Below are positions 17,505-26,592 of a stretch of DNA of 64,000 nt, in pieces. The position numbers were made by a program, and so were the translations under genes. The DNA lies in contig JAIXYI010000023.1 of NCBI GenBank assembly GCA_027490305.1, positions 37,712-101,711 of the forward strand. Direction: 5' to 3'. This stretch comes from Flavobacteriaceae bacterium (GTDB lineage Bacteria > Bacteroidota > Bacteroidia > Flavobacteriales > Flavobacteriaceae). The notes beneath the pieces were generated by a model, which worked only from the letters and a program-made list of their open reading frames with translations, searched no databases and had not been told where the DNA came from. Numbering within the stretch: the stretch's first letter is position 1; every line of letters begins with the position of its first letter.

Positions 17505-18857
17505 AGACCCCGCCCATTCGTAATACCGCGCGCCGATAAGGTTTTGACGTGTCGTTTCAATGGAAGCCAACCCCCATTCCCCGGAGGGTTTTCGGACGCT
17601 TTCCTCCCGCTCTTTACGGTGCAACGATTCGTAGGTATCAAAATCCATCTCATGGCTTTCCGCCAGGGTTTCGAACAAACGGATTTTTTCGGTTTGCGTC
17701 TTCCAGCCATTTTCCACAGTTCCTTCAAATACTTTCGATTTCGAGCCGCTTCCATAGGCCATAAAGCCAAAAGTCGATCCCAATAGTTCGGTGTTCTTTT
17801 CCGCAGCGTCAGCAAAAGTCGACAGCAAGCCCATAAAGATGGAGCCCGTATAAAGGTTTCCGATAAGTGACGAAGCCCGTTCTGCCGGCTGTAACTTTTC
17901 CGTTACGAACGCACGGTAGGCCTCCGATTTGGCCAGGTCTTTTAGTTTTTGCGGGAATTCGGCATCACTGGCGTCCAGCGACAAACCACCGTCCAATGCG
18001 AAAATCTCGGTCAGCATCCGCCGTCCCTGGAAGGCGTAGGGCAGGTGCATGATGATGCGGCTCCAGGAGTCGTAAAGCGTAGCCGGGGCGTTCTTTTTTC
18101 CTTTCAATGAAAAATAGGCCTGCCGGGTACGATCCATATAGCATTGATTCGAGTATTGACCGTCAAATACCGGCTGGTCTTTGTGTATTTCGAGATGGGC
18201 TTCGAGATGCCCGAACCAAGGTGTATTGTCTTTTCCGTCGAGGATGTCGGCTTTGGCTATCGTACGATACGGCTTGAAAAAGTCAAACACGCCTTTTGTG
18301 CTGACGGCCCAGTCAGTGCCTAGCGACAGTAGCCGGGGTTGTGCCGATACGAGTAAGGCTACGGCGCCGGCGCCTTGCGTATATTCACCGGTGGATCCCA
18401 GATCATATTTCGCAAAATCCGTCGCTACCACAATCGCTTTTTCCGCTGGATGAAGACGGATGTAATCAAGGCAATTCTGCAACGCATCGACTGCCCCGAT
18501 GCAGGCGAAGGTAAAATCGACCGTATCGCAGTTTTCGAGCACACCGTCGCCAAACTGTTGCTCCATCAATGCCGTCAGGAACGACCCGATGGGCTTGGCA
18601 TTGTCGATGCCGCTTTCCGATCCAACATACAGTCGCGTGATCGTGCGGAAGTCGAGGTTTTCCTGGTTGGCGAGTCGTGTGAGGGCATTCGCGGCAAATA
18701 CCACCGCATCCTGGTGCACATCCGGAAAGGTCATCCGGGTCAGTCCAAGTCCTTTTTCCAGCTTTTCCGGGTCAATGCCACGGGCAGCGGCCAATGAGGT
18801 GATAGGTAAATGGATACGGGCAACATCAAACGCAACAGCATCGATTCCGACAGTCAT
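17487..18857 (-). CDS. Hydroxymethylglutaryl-CoA synthase
   Basis: A 456-residue enzyme of the thiolase superfamily that condenses acetyl-CoA with acetoacetyl-CoA to HMG-CoA, the first committed step of the mevalonate isoprenoid pathway used by many Flavobacteriia. The nucleophilic Cys is C119 (DFTFACIGAVDAL), a Glu lies in YVGSESGIDNAK, and GSTGEYTQGAGAVALL and FGHLEAHLEIHKD fit the family. Start MTVGIDAVAF matches the usual N-terminus; the ATG seven codons earlier is less likely. A TATTTTTG promoter lies upstream. The downstream mevalonate genes are not in the window. Confidence 0.93.
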   Translation of the reverse strand: MTVGIDAVAFDVARIHLPITSLAAARGIDPEKLEKGLGLTRMTFPDVHQDAVVFAANALTRLANQENLDFRTITRLYVGSESGIDNAKPIGSFLTALMEQQFGDGVLENCDTVDFTFACIGAVDALQNCLDYIRLHPAEKAIVVATDFAKYDLGSTGEYTQGAGAVALLVSAQPRLLSLGTDWAVSTKGVFDFFKPYRTIAKADILDGKDNTPWFGHLEAHLEIHKDQPVFDGQYSNQCYMDRTRQAYFSLKGKKNAPATLYDSWSRIIMHLPYAFQGRRMLTEIFALDGGLSLDASDAEFPQKLKDLAKSEAYRAFVTEKLQPAERASSLIGNLYTGSIFMGLLSTFADAAEKNTELLGSTFGFMAYGSGSKSKVFEGTVENGWKTQTEKIRLFETLAESHEMDFDTYESLHRKEREESVRKPSGEWGLASIETTRQNLIGARYYEWAGSLPKVV

Positions 18858-18875
18858 AAGTAGGATTTTGAGGTG

Positions 18876-18883
18876 CAAAAATA
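18876..18883 (-). promoter_or_regulatory. TATTTTTG promoter element, HMG-CoA synthase
   Basis: Minus-strand TAnnTTTG match, 18 bases before ATG 18857. Confidence 0.6.
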
Positions 18884-19052
18884 CGATATCCGGACGCTGT
18901 AAGAAACCCGGAGCGCCTTTACAGCCAACTTTTTACGGATATGACGGAAATCTTAACACGATTTTTTGAATCGCTGATAAAAACGCGGAATTTCAGGTCG
19001 GGGAAACGTTTTCGCTTCAACATTTTATACTGATTATAAATTACGAAACTCC

Positions 19053-19083
19053 TTTGTGTTAAAGGTCATAAGCCTTACTTTTG
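19053..19083 (+). promoter_or_regulatory. sdhCAB promoter: TTTG, 19-bp spacer, TACTTTTG
   Basis: TTTG at 19053-19056 and TACTTTTG at 19076-19083 match both Bacteroidota promoter boxes with the same 19-bp spacer as the ompA promoter. The leader to the sdhC ATG is 26 bases. Confidence 0.78.
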
Positions 19084-19109
19084 TTTGATTTTTAAAACCG
19101 TTATTCCGT

Positions 19110-20000
19110 ATGGCAAAATCCGCTTTACTGAAGTCGTCGCTGGCGAAAAAATACTGGATGGGCATGACCGGACTTTTCCTCTGCCTGTTCCTTGTAGGAC
19201 ACTTGCTGGGGAACCTCCAGATCCTCTACGCCGATGCACATCAATTCAATGCGTACGCGCTCTTCATGACCACCAATCCGGCGGTGAAAGTGCTCTCGTA
19301 CCTGACGTATTTCTCCATCCTTTTCCACGCGGTCGACGGCCTGTTGCTGACGATCCAGAACGCAAAAGCGCGTCCGGTGGGATATGTAAAGAACAATCCG
19401 TCGCAAAACTCCACCTGGTCATCGCGTAACATGGGCCTCCTCGGAACGCTTCTGTTGGTGTTCATCGTTACCCACATGATGAATTTCTGGGCTGTGATGC
19501 ACTTTGACGACAAAATGCCGTTGGAGAAATTCGAGTTGGTTCTCGACAAAGACCAAATGATGCCCGGACAGGATCTGCCAACCCTCTACACGACCACCAA
19601 CCCGGGCGTATTGGTAGACAGCGCGAAAGTCGGTGCTACCAATGAAGAGGCGAAGAAAGACCGGAAGACCTATTACGTCGAAGACCGTACGAAATTTATG
19701 TATACGGGCACCAACGTGCAATATGCAGAAGGCTATAAAGACCTGTATGCGATTACCATCGCGTTCTTCAAAGACAAGTCGTTCGGACTCATCTACACCC
19801 TGCTTTATGTGTTGGCGATGGCTGTACTGGCCTTCCACCTCGACCACGGGTTTGCCAGCGGCTTCCAGAGTCTGGGTGTGAACCATCCGAAGTGGAGTCC
19901 GCTCATCAGCGCCTTTGGCCGCGGCTTTGCCATTCTCGTGCCGTTGGCGTTCGCGATCATCCCGCTCTGTGTTCACTTTGATATTTTCCGTACGTTTTAA
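19110..20000 (+). CDS. sdhC: Succinate dehydrogenase cytochrome b subunit (with enlarged loop)
   Basis: A 296-residue membrane anchor of complex II, first gene of the sdhCAB operon. Five hydrophobic spans are visible: about 18-38 ([19 protein letters not shown]), 58-80, 108-130 ([18 protein letters not shown]), 227-246 and 268-290. Candidate haem-ligating His residues lie in [23 protein letters not shown] and AFHLDHG, typical of the dihaem single-subunit b-type anchor. About 95 hydrophilic residues lie between spans three and four (residues 132-226), which makes this subunit longer than the roughly 220 residues usual for the family. sdhA starts 11 bases downstream. Confidence 0.92.
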   Translation: MAKSALLKSSLAKKYWMGMTGLFLCLFLVGHLLGNLQILYADAHQFNAYALFMTTNPAVKVLSYLTYFSILFHAVDGLLLTIQNAKARPVGYVKNNPSQNSTWSSRNMGLLGTLLLVFIVTHMMNFWAVMHFDDKMPLEKFELVLDKDQMMPGQDLPTLYTTTNPGVLVDSAKVGATNEEAKKDRKTYYVEDRTKFMYTGTNVQYAEGYKDLYAITIAFFKDKSFGLIYTLLYVLAMAVLAFHLDHGFASGFQSLGVNHPKWSPLISAFGRGFAILVPLAFAIIPLCVHFDIFRTF

Positions 20001-20011
20001 TCCTTAGCGCC

Positions 20012-22021
20012 ATGAATCTAGATTCCAAGATACCACAGGGTGATATTGCCGATAAGTGGACCAATCATAAGAACCATCTCAAACTCGTTGCGCCGAACAA
20101 CCGTCCGAAGATCGATATTATCGTCGTTGGAACCGGACTCGCAGGTGCTTCTGCAGCCGCTTCATTTGGCGAGATGGGATATAATGTAAAAGCCTTCTGC
20201 TTCCAGGATTCGCCCCGTCGCGCGCACTCCATTGCGGCACAGGGCGGTATCAACGCAGCCAAGAACTACCAGAACGACGGCGACTCTACCTACCGTCTTT
20301 TCTATGATACGATTAAAGGAGGCGACTACCGCGCCCGCGAAGCAAACGTCCACCGTTTGGCAGAAGTTTCCGCCAACATCATCGACCAGTGTGTTGCGCA
20401 GGGTGTTCCGTTTGCCCGCGACTACGGCGGACTCCTCGACAACCGTTCCTTCGGTGGTACGCAGGTGCAGCGTACCTTCTACGCAGCCGGCCAAACCGGG
20501 CAACAGTTGTTGTTGGGTGCCTATTCGGCGCTGTCCCGTCAAATTGGACTCGGACGCGTGCAGATGTTCAACCGCCACGAAATGCTCGACATCGTTAAGG
20601 TGGATGGCAAGGCGCGCGGCATCATCGCCCGTAACCTCGTCACCGGTGAATTAGAGCGTCACTCCGCCCACGCCGTGATCATCGCATCAGGCGGCTACGG
20701 AAACGTCTACTTCCTTTCGACAAATGCGATGGGCAGCAACGTTACGGCCGGTTGGAAAATCCATAAAAAAGGGGCGTTGTTCGCCAACCCGTGCTTCGTA
20801 CAGATCCACCCGACCTGTATTCCGGTACACGGCACCAACCAGTCGAAACTGACGCTGATGTCGGAGTCACTACGTAACTCGGGCCGTATCTGGGTACCGA
20901 AGAAAAAAGAAGATGCGGAAGCCATCCGTGCGGGCAAACTGAAGCCAACGCAAATCGCCGAAGAAGACCGCGATTATTTCCTCGAAAGAAGGTATCCTGC
21001 CTTCGGTAACCTCGTGCCACGTGACGTAGCATCACGCGCGGCGAAAGAGCGTTGCGACGCCGGTTTCGGTATCGAGGCGAATGACACGAACGAAGGGGTG
21101 TACCTCGATTTCGCGTCTGAAATCCGCAGCAAAGGACGTCAGGCAGCGTTTGCGCAGGGCGATCATAATCCATCCGAAGAGACCGTCCTGAAACTGGGCA
21201 AAGCCTGGATCGAGGAGAAATATGGTAACCTCTTCCAGATGTACCAAAAAATCACCGACGAGAATCCATACGAAACACCAATGAAAATCTACCCGGCGGT
21301 GCACTACACCATGGGCGGCGTATGGGTGGATTATAACCTCGAAAGTACCATTCCGGGCTGTTTCGTCGCCGGTGAAGCCAACTTCTCTGACCACGGCGCC
21401 AACCGTCTCGGTGCCTCTGCCCTGATGCAGGGTCTGGCGGACGGGTATTTCGTATTGCCGTACACGGTATCGAACTACCTCGCCGACGAAATCCGTACCG
21501 GGAAAATCTCAACCGACCTTCCGGAGTTTGCCGAAGCGGAAAACAACGTCCGTTCGCAGATCGACCGTTTCCTTGGCAACAACGGAACACGCTCTGTCGA
21601 CTATTTCCACAAACGCCTCGGCCTCATTATGTGGAACAAAGTCGGTATGGCGCGGAACGAGAAAGGCCTCAAAGAAGCCATCAGCGAGATTGCCGCACTT
21701 AAAGCCGAGTTCTATCAGGACGTTTTCGTACCGGGAAGTGCCAACGAACTCAATCCTGAACTGGAGAAAGCCATGCGTGTGGCGGATTTCATCGACCTCG
21801 GCCAATTGATGGCGCAGGATGCCCTCCAACGGAACGAATCGTGTGGTGGTCACTTCCGCGAGGAGTATCAGGACGCGGAAGGTGAAACCCTTCGCGACGA
21901 CGAGAACTTTAAGTTCGTGGCTGCGTGGGAGTACAAAGGCGATGACATCAGCCAGGAAGTCCTTCACAAAGAAGAACTTAAGTACGAGTTCATCAAGATC
22001 GCCGCACGGAATTACAAATAA
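20012..22021 (+). CDS. sdhA: Succinate dehydrogenase/fumarate reductase flavoprotein subunit
   Basis: A 669-residue flavoprotein that oxidises succinate to fumarate in the TCA cycle and the respiratory chain, on the cytoplasmic face of the membrane. It has an N-terminal FAD-binding Rossmann motif [19 protein letters not shown] and the covalent-flavin His in [17 protein letters not shown]. Substrate-binding segments such as [18 protein letters not shown] and [11 protein letters not shown] are also present. Its size and sequence style are of the Bacteroidota/epsilon-proteobacterial (class B) enzyme. It lies between sdhC and sdhB, with 11- and 15-base spacers. Confidence 0.97.
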   Translation: MNLDSKIPQGDIADKWTNHKNHLKLVAPNNRPKIDIIVVGTGLAGASAAASFGEMGYNVKAFCFQDSPRRAHSIAAQGGINAAKNYQNDGDSTYRLFYDTIKGGDYRAREANVHRLAEVSANIIDQCVAQGVPFARDYGGLLDNRSFGGTQVQRTFYAAGQTGQQLLLGAYSALSRQIGLGRVQMFNRHEMLDIVKVDGKARGIIARNLVTGELERHSAHAVIIASGGYGNVYFLSTNAMGSNVTAGWKIHKKGALFANPCFVQIHPTCIPVHGTNQSKLTLMSESLRNSGRIWVPKKKEDAEAIRAGKLKPTQIAEEDRDYFLERRYPAFGNLVPRDVASRAAKERCDAGFGIEANDTNEGVYLDFASEIRSKGRQAAFAQGDHNPSEETVLKLGKAWIEEKYGNLFQMYQKITDENPYETPMKIYPAVHYTMGGVWVDYNLESTIPGCFVAGEANFSDHGANRLGASALMQGLADGYFVLPYTVSNYLADEIRTGKISTDLPEFAEAENNVRSQIDRFLGNNGTRSVDYFHKRLGLIMWNKVGMARNEKGLKEAISEIAALKAEFYQDVFVPGSANELNPELEKAMRVADFIDLGQLMAQDALQRNESCGGHFREEYQDAEGETLRDDENFKFVAAWEYKGDDISQEVLHKEELKYEFIKIAARNYK

Positions 22022-22036
22022 GAAAAGACGCTTTTT

Positions 22037-22795
22037 ATGGCAACGAAATATATCAACATCACCCTAAAGGTTTGGCGCCAGAAAGACGCACAATCAAAAG
22101 GACAAATGGAGACCTACAAGCTCGACAAAGTGTCGACGGATAGCTCCTTCCTTGAAATGCTCGACCAATTGAACGAGCAGTTGATCAACGAGCGGAAAGC
22201 GCCGATTGCCTTCGACCACGACTGTCGCGAGGGCATCTGCGGAAGCTGCTCCCTGTATATCAACGGGCGCGCCCACGGCCCGGATCGTTTTATCACCACC
22301 TGCCAGTTGCACATGCGCAGCTTCAAAGACGGCGAGACGATTTACGTAGAACCATGGCGCTCGAAAGCCTTCCCGGTTATCAAAGACCTCGTTGTCGACC
22401 GTTCGGCATTCGATCGTATCCAACAAGCCGGTGGTTTCGTATCGGTCAACACCTCCGGTCGCACGATCGACGCCAACGCTACGCCAGTGCCGAAAGCCGA
22501 CGCCGACCGTGCCTTCGAAGCGGCTGCCTGCATCGGATGTGGCGCCTGCGTGGCGAGCTGTAAAAACGGATCGGCCATGCTTTTCGTTGGCGCGAAAGTA
22601 TCGCAATACGCACTGTTGCCGCAAGGCCGCGTGGAAGCACATGACCGCGTTCTGAACATGGTCCGCCAGATGGACGAAGAAGGATTCGGTAACTGTACGA
22701 ACACCGGCGCCTGCGAAGTCGAGTGCCCGAAAGGCATTTCCCTCGAGAACATCGCCCGCATGAACCGCGAGTACCTCAAGGCCAGTTTATCGTAA
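22037..22795 (+). CDS. sdhB: Succinate dehydrogenase/fumarate reductase iron-sulfur subunit
   Basis: A 252-residue electron-transfer subunit. The N-terminal plant-type [2Fe-2S] ligands are in [15 protein letters not shown], and the C-terminal ferredoxin part holds the other clusters: [14 protein letters not shown] and [15 protein letters not shown]. It passes electrons from the FAD of SdhA to the haem-bearing SdhC and menaquinone. Last gene of the operon, followed by a hairpin with a T-rich tail. Confidence 0.97.
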   Translation: MATKYINITLKVWRQKDAQSKGQMETYKLDKVSTDSSFLEMLDQLNEQLINERKAPIAFDHDCREGICGSCSLYINGRAHGPDRFITTCQLHMRSFKDGETIYVEPWRSKAFPVIKDLVVDRSAFDRIQQAGGFVSVNTSGRTIDANATPVPKADADRAFEAAACIGCGACVASCKNGSAMLFVGAKVSQYALLPQGRVEAHDRVLNMVRQMDEEGFGNCTNTGACEVECPKGISLENIARMNREYLKASLS

Positions 22796-22814
22796 GAGAA
22801 CAATCAGAGTATAG

Positions 22815-22852
22815 AAAAAACGCGCACTTCGGTGGGCGTTTTTTTTTTTTTG
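22815..22852 (+). terminator. Terminator of the sdhCAB operon
   Basis: Stem ACGCGCAC / GTGGGCGT with one mismatch and a TTCG tetraloop, preceded by A6 and followed by a run of about 13 T. Confidence 0.88.
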
Positions 22853-22906
22853 GCGTTGCCGCTCATTCGAATCGATGGTTATAATGACGTATCCGGTTCG
22901 CGGCCC

Positions 22907-22997
22907 GGCTGTCCGCTATAGCTTTTTGCGCGGATGGTTTCGGGGTTCCGGGCGTTCCCACGGCGCAAAAAGGCTGCCGCTCCCATCCGTAACGCGG
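22907..22997. repeat. Hairpin repeat family B, copy 2 (upstream of GH92 gene)
   Basis: It begins GGCTGTCCGCTATAGCTTTT and ends with the box GGCTGCCGCTCCCATCCG. TTTTTGCGC and GCGCAAAAA form a perfect 9-bp inner stem. The outer boxes match those of the element at 3022-3152, while the loop differs, as in hairpin-forming dispersed intergenic repeats. It sits just before the GH92 promoter. Confidence 0.6.
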
Positions 22998-23003
22998 ATT
23001 CCG

Positions 23004-23011
23004 TATCTTTG
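23004..23011 (+). promoter_or_regulatory. TATCTTTG promoter element, GH92 gene
   Basis: TAnnTTTG match, 18 bases before ATG 23030. Confidence 0.58.
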
Positions 23012-23029
23012 GGTACCAACCGTTTCACC

Positions 23030-25834
23030 ATGAGGTCTCCCATCGTTTTTGTCTTCCTTCTGATTTCCTTCTTCGGCCACGCCCAACACCAACACGTCAA
23101 CCCCCTAATCGGAACCGGTGGCCATGGGCACACCTTTCCCGGGGCGACGTTGCCTTTCGGTATGGTGCAACTGTCGCCTGATACCCGCATCGACGGCAGT
23201 TGGGACGGCTGTTCCGGCTATCATTATTCCGACCATGTCATCTACGGCTTCTCGCATACGCACCTGAGCGGTACCGGTTGCTCTGATTATGGCGATGTGA
23301 TGCTGATGCCTACCATGGGAACGCCTTCGCTTGACAAAGAGCAGTACGCGTCGCGGTTTTCCCACAACTTAGAAAAGGCGTCCGCGGGCTACTATGCCGT
23401 CCACCTCGACGATGACGACATTGACGTCGCCCTTACGGCTTCTACCCGGGTCGGGTTCCACCAATATACCTTCCGGAAGAAGGGGCAGGCCAATTTTATT
23501 CTCGACCTCAACCACCGCGACAAATTGTTGATGGGCGAGGTGCGCATCATCGACGACAAAACAATCGAAGTCATGCGACGCAGCCAGGCATGGGCACGCG
23601 ACCAGTATATTTTTGCGCGGATCGAGTTCAGCAAACCCGTAAAAGTGACGGATCTCAACAACAACGCCTTTGCGCGTCCCCGCAACACCGATTCTTTTTT
23701 TGCGGGCTCTGTTCTCGCGATTTCCTTTTCGGCCAATGTCCGTGCTGGAGAGAAAATCAACGTCAAAGTCGCGCTATCGCCCACTTCCTATGAAGGTGCC
23801 GAACGCAACATGTCAGAAATAAAAGGCTGGGATTTCGGCAATGTGAAATCGGCCGCCGAAGCCGCCTGGGATAAAGAATTGGGTAAAATCGACCTCAAGG
23901 AATCCGATGCGGATAAACGAACCATTTTCTACACGGCGCTATACCATACCATGACACAGCCCAACGTGGCACACGACATAGACGGACAGTACCGGGGGCG
24001 CGACAACCAGGTGCATCCCAATCCGGGGTTTGGGTATTATTCGGTTTTTTCACTGTGGGATACCTTTCGGGCGGCCCATCCGCTGTATACCCTCATCGAC
24101 CGTAAGCGCACCGCCGATTTCATCAACACCTTCCTTCGGCAATATGAAGAAGGAGGACGGCTTCCCGTTTGGGAACTCGCGTCGAATGAGACCGATTGCA
24201 TGATTGGATACCATTCCGTCTCCGTGATGGCCGATGCGATGGCGAAGGGTATAAAGGGTTTTGATTACGAAAAGGCGTTCCAGGCGGCCAAACACAGCGC
24301 CATGCTCGACCACCTCGGACTGGCAGCTTATAAGAAGAACGGCTTCATCGCTATTGACGACGAACATGAGAGTGTCTCGAAGACATTGGAATATGCCTAC
24401 GACGACTGGTGCATCGCGCAAATGGCGAAGCTCACGGGTCATAAAGACGACTATGATTATTTCATGATGCGGTCGCAGAACTGGAAGAACCTTTTCGATC
24501 CGTCAACGGGTTTCATGCGTCCGAAACGCAACGGAGGGTGGGACAAACCCTTTGATCCGCGGGAAGTCAACAACAACTTTACCGAAGGAAATGCCTGGCA
24601 ATACTCGCTCTTCGTACCACACGATATCGATGGGCTCGCAGGCGCACTGGGCGGACAAGAGGCCTTGGCGCGGAGACTCGACGATTTGTTCAGCGCCCCC
24701 ACCAAAACTACCGGTCGCGAGCAGGCCGACATTACCGGGCTTATCGGGCAGTATGCACACGGTAACGAGCCCAGCCACCATATGGCCTGGTTGTATGTGC
24801 CGGCCGGGCAGCCGCAAAAGGCGCAGGAGAAAATTCAGTTTATCCTCGATAATTTCTACAAGAACACACCCGATGGTCTGATAGGAAATGAAGATTGTGG
24901 GCAAATGAGTGCCTGGTACGTATTGTCTACTCTTGGGATGTACGCCATTTGTCCGGGTCAACCCGCCTGGACGTATCTGGCGCCTTCCGCTTACGCGACG
25001 GTGCATCTCGAAGACGGCTCTAAAAGGCCGGTTTCTGATGTTACGCCGCCTTTCGAATACTGGTTTCCTGATTACCGTCGTGAATTGGCGACCGAAACCT
25101 CGGGTGTCTTACTTCCGGTTCCCGCCATTGAGGCGCCTTCGCGCGTGTTCACCGAAAAGATGCCGGTTTCGATCAAAACCGTTGATCGCGACGTCCGGTG
25201 TTACTACCGCATCCAGGAAATAGGGCATCGCGACGAGAAGAAGGATTTTATGGTGTATCAGGGCCCTTTTTTCATTGAACAAAGCGGCACGGTGGAAACC
25301 TATGCCGAACAAGTGCCGGGAATTGCCAGCACCGTGGTGACCGGGACGTTCATCCGGAAACCCAACGCGTATACGGTGGAGATCCGTTCGACTTACAATC
25401 CGCAGTACCACGCCGGTGGCCCGGAAGGCTTGCTGGATGGCATCCGCGGAAGCGAAAACTGGCGAAAAGGCGATTGGCAGGGCTATCAGGCTCAGGATTT
25501 CGAAGCCGTAGTAGACCTGAAGGAAATGCGGAGTGCGAAGGAGATCAGTGCGGGCTTCCTGCAAGACAGCCGCTCGTGGATCCTGATGCCGCGGGAGGTG
25601 GAGTTTCTGGTGTCGACCGACGGACAGAAGTTCTTTCCGGTCGGGAAGAAAATCATAACCGATGAAGACCCGCAACGGGAGGATACCTTTATCAAAGAAT
25701 ACGGCTTGAAAGATCCGATTGGGAAGTTCCGATACGTGAAAGTCATCGCTCGCAACTTCGGTAAACTACCCGCGTGGCATCAGGGTGCCGGCGGTGACGC
25801 TTTTATCTTTATCGACGAAATTACCATCCGATGA
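23030..25834 (+). CDS. GH92 family alpha-mannosidase, secreted
   Basis: A 934-residue protein from MRSPIVFVF, where a signal peptide begins (cut near GHAQ|HQH); the frame is open 32 codons upstream through a repeat, and the promoter rules that out. The GH92 N-terminal domain shows VNPLIGTGGHGHTFPGA and GWDGCSGYHYSD-like segments, and the catalytic barrel shows the calcium/acid region GNEPSHHMAWLY and IGNEDCGQMSAWYVLS. After about residue 720 come a chitobiase-like linker domain and a C-terminal F5/8-type sugar-binding module (about 790-934). GH92 enzymes are calcium-dependent exo-alpha-mannosidases; linkage preference cannot be told. Its stop overlaps the next ATG (ATGA). Confidence 0.93.
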   Translation: MRSPIVFVFLLISFFGHAQHQHVNPLIGTGGHGHTFPGATLPFGMVQLSPDTRIDGSWDGCSGYHYSDHVIYGFSHTHLSGTGCSDYGDVMLMPTMGTPSLDKEQYASRFSHNLEKASAGYYAVHLDDDDIDVALTASTRVGFHQYTFRKKGQANFILDLNHRDKLLMGEVRIIDDKTIEVMRRSQAWARDQYIFARIEFSKPVKVTDLNNNAFARPRNTDSFFAGSVLAISFSANVRAGEKINVKVALSPTSYEGAERNMSEIKGWDFGNVKSAAEAAWDKELGKIDLKESDADKRTIFYTALYHTMTQPNVAHDIDGQYRGRDNQVHPNPGFGYYSVFSLWDTFRAAHPLYTLIDRKRTADFINTFLRQYEEGGRLPVWELASNETDCMIGYHSVSVMADAMAKGIKGFDYEKAFQAAKHSAMLDHLGLAAYKKNGFIAIDDEHESVSKTLEYAYDDWCIAQMAKLTGHKDDYDYFMMRSQNWKNLFDPSTGFMRPKRNGGWDKPFDPREVNNNFTEGNAWQYSLFVPHDIDGLAGALGGQEALARRLDDLFSAPTKTTGREQADITGLIGQYAHGNEPSHHMAWLYVPAGQPQKAQEKIQFILDNFYKNTPDGLIGNEDCGQMSAWYVLSTLGMYAICPGQPAWTYLAPSAYATVHLEDGSKRPVSDVTPPFEYWFPDYRRELATETSGVLLPVPAIEAPSRVFTEKMPVSIKTVDRDVRCYYRIQEIGHRDEKKDFMVYQGPFFIEQSGTVETYAEQVPGIASTVVTGTFIRKPNAYTVEIRSTYNPQYHAGGPEGLLDGIRGSENWRKGDWQGYQAQDFEAVVDLKEMRSAKEISAGFLQDSRSWILMPREVEFLVSTDGQKFFPVGKKIITDEDPQREDTFIKEYGLKDPIGKFRYVKVIARNFGKLPAWHQGAGGDAFIFIDEITIR

Positions 25835-26592
25835 AAATTGCGCTCGTCCAAACTGACCTTGTGTGGGAACAATCACAGGAAAACCGGGAGCGGCTTACGG
25901 AAATGCTACAATCCGTCACGGCTGACCTTATCGTACTGCCCGAGATGTTTACCACAGGCTTCACGATGCGTCCCGACGCCGTCGCTGAAACCATGGACGG
26001 CCCCACACTAAGCTGGATGAAAGAGATGACGGCCGAACGACAAGCCGCGATTACGGGTAGTGTCGTGATGGAGGAGGAGGGCGCTTTCCGAAACCGTCTC
26101 CTGTTTGTATATCCCTCCGGTGATGTGCGGTACTACGATAAACGACATCTCTTTACCCTGGCTGGGGAAGATGTTGCCTATGCGGCGGGTCAGGATCGGC
26201 TGATTCTTGATTATAAAGGCATCCGGATATGTCCGTTGATCTGCTATGATCTTCGATTTCCCGTCTTTTCCCGCAATACAGAGTCTTTTGACCTGTTGCT
26301 ATATGTAGCGAACTGGCCGGTGCCACGCATCGAAGCCTGGGACGCGCTGCTAAAGGCCCGCGCGATTGAGAATGTTTGTTATGTGGCAGGTGTAAACCGT
26401 GTCGGCCACGATGCTAACGGGCATCATTATCCGGGGCACACGCAGGCGTTTGATTTTTCTGGCCATGACCTTCTGGCATCCAATGGAGAGGAAGGCGTCT
26501 TTGTTTTTGAACTAGATACACAGAAAATGCAGGCGTTTCGGGAACGTTTTGCCTTTTTGCGGGACCGCGACGACTTTACGCTGCTGCCTTAG
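25831..26592 (+). CDS. Omega-amidase, nitrilase family (YafV/Nit2-like)
   Basis: A 253-residue cytosolic enzyme with the complete nitrilase triad: E38 (LPEMFTTGF), K104 (YYDKRHLF) and C138 (PLICYDLRFPVF). These features, with the WPVPRIEAWDALLKARAIEN segment, place it in the omega-amidase group, which hydrolyses alpha-ketoglutaramate or alpha-ketosuccinamate in methionine-salvage-linked transamination. The ATG overlaps the GH92 stop by 4 bases, implying translational coupling, though no functional link with mannosidase is obvious. Converges on the Ig-like lipoprotein gene. Confidence 0.92.
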   Translation: MKIALVQTDLVWEQSQENRERLTEMLQSVTADLIVLPEMFTTGFTMRPDAVAETMDGPTLSWMKEMTAERQAAITGSVVMEEEGAFRNRLLFVYPSGDVRYYDKRHLFTLAGEDVAYAAGQDRLILDYKGIRICPLICYDLRFPVFSRNTESFDLLLYVANWPVPRIEAWDALLKARAIENVCYVAGVNRVGHDANGHHYPGHTQAFDFSGHDLLASNGEEGVFVFELDTQKMQAFRERFAFLRDRDDFTLLP

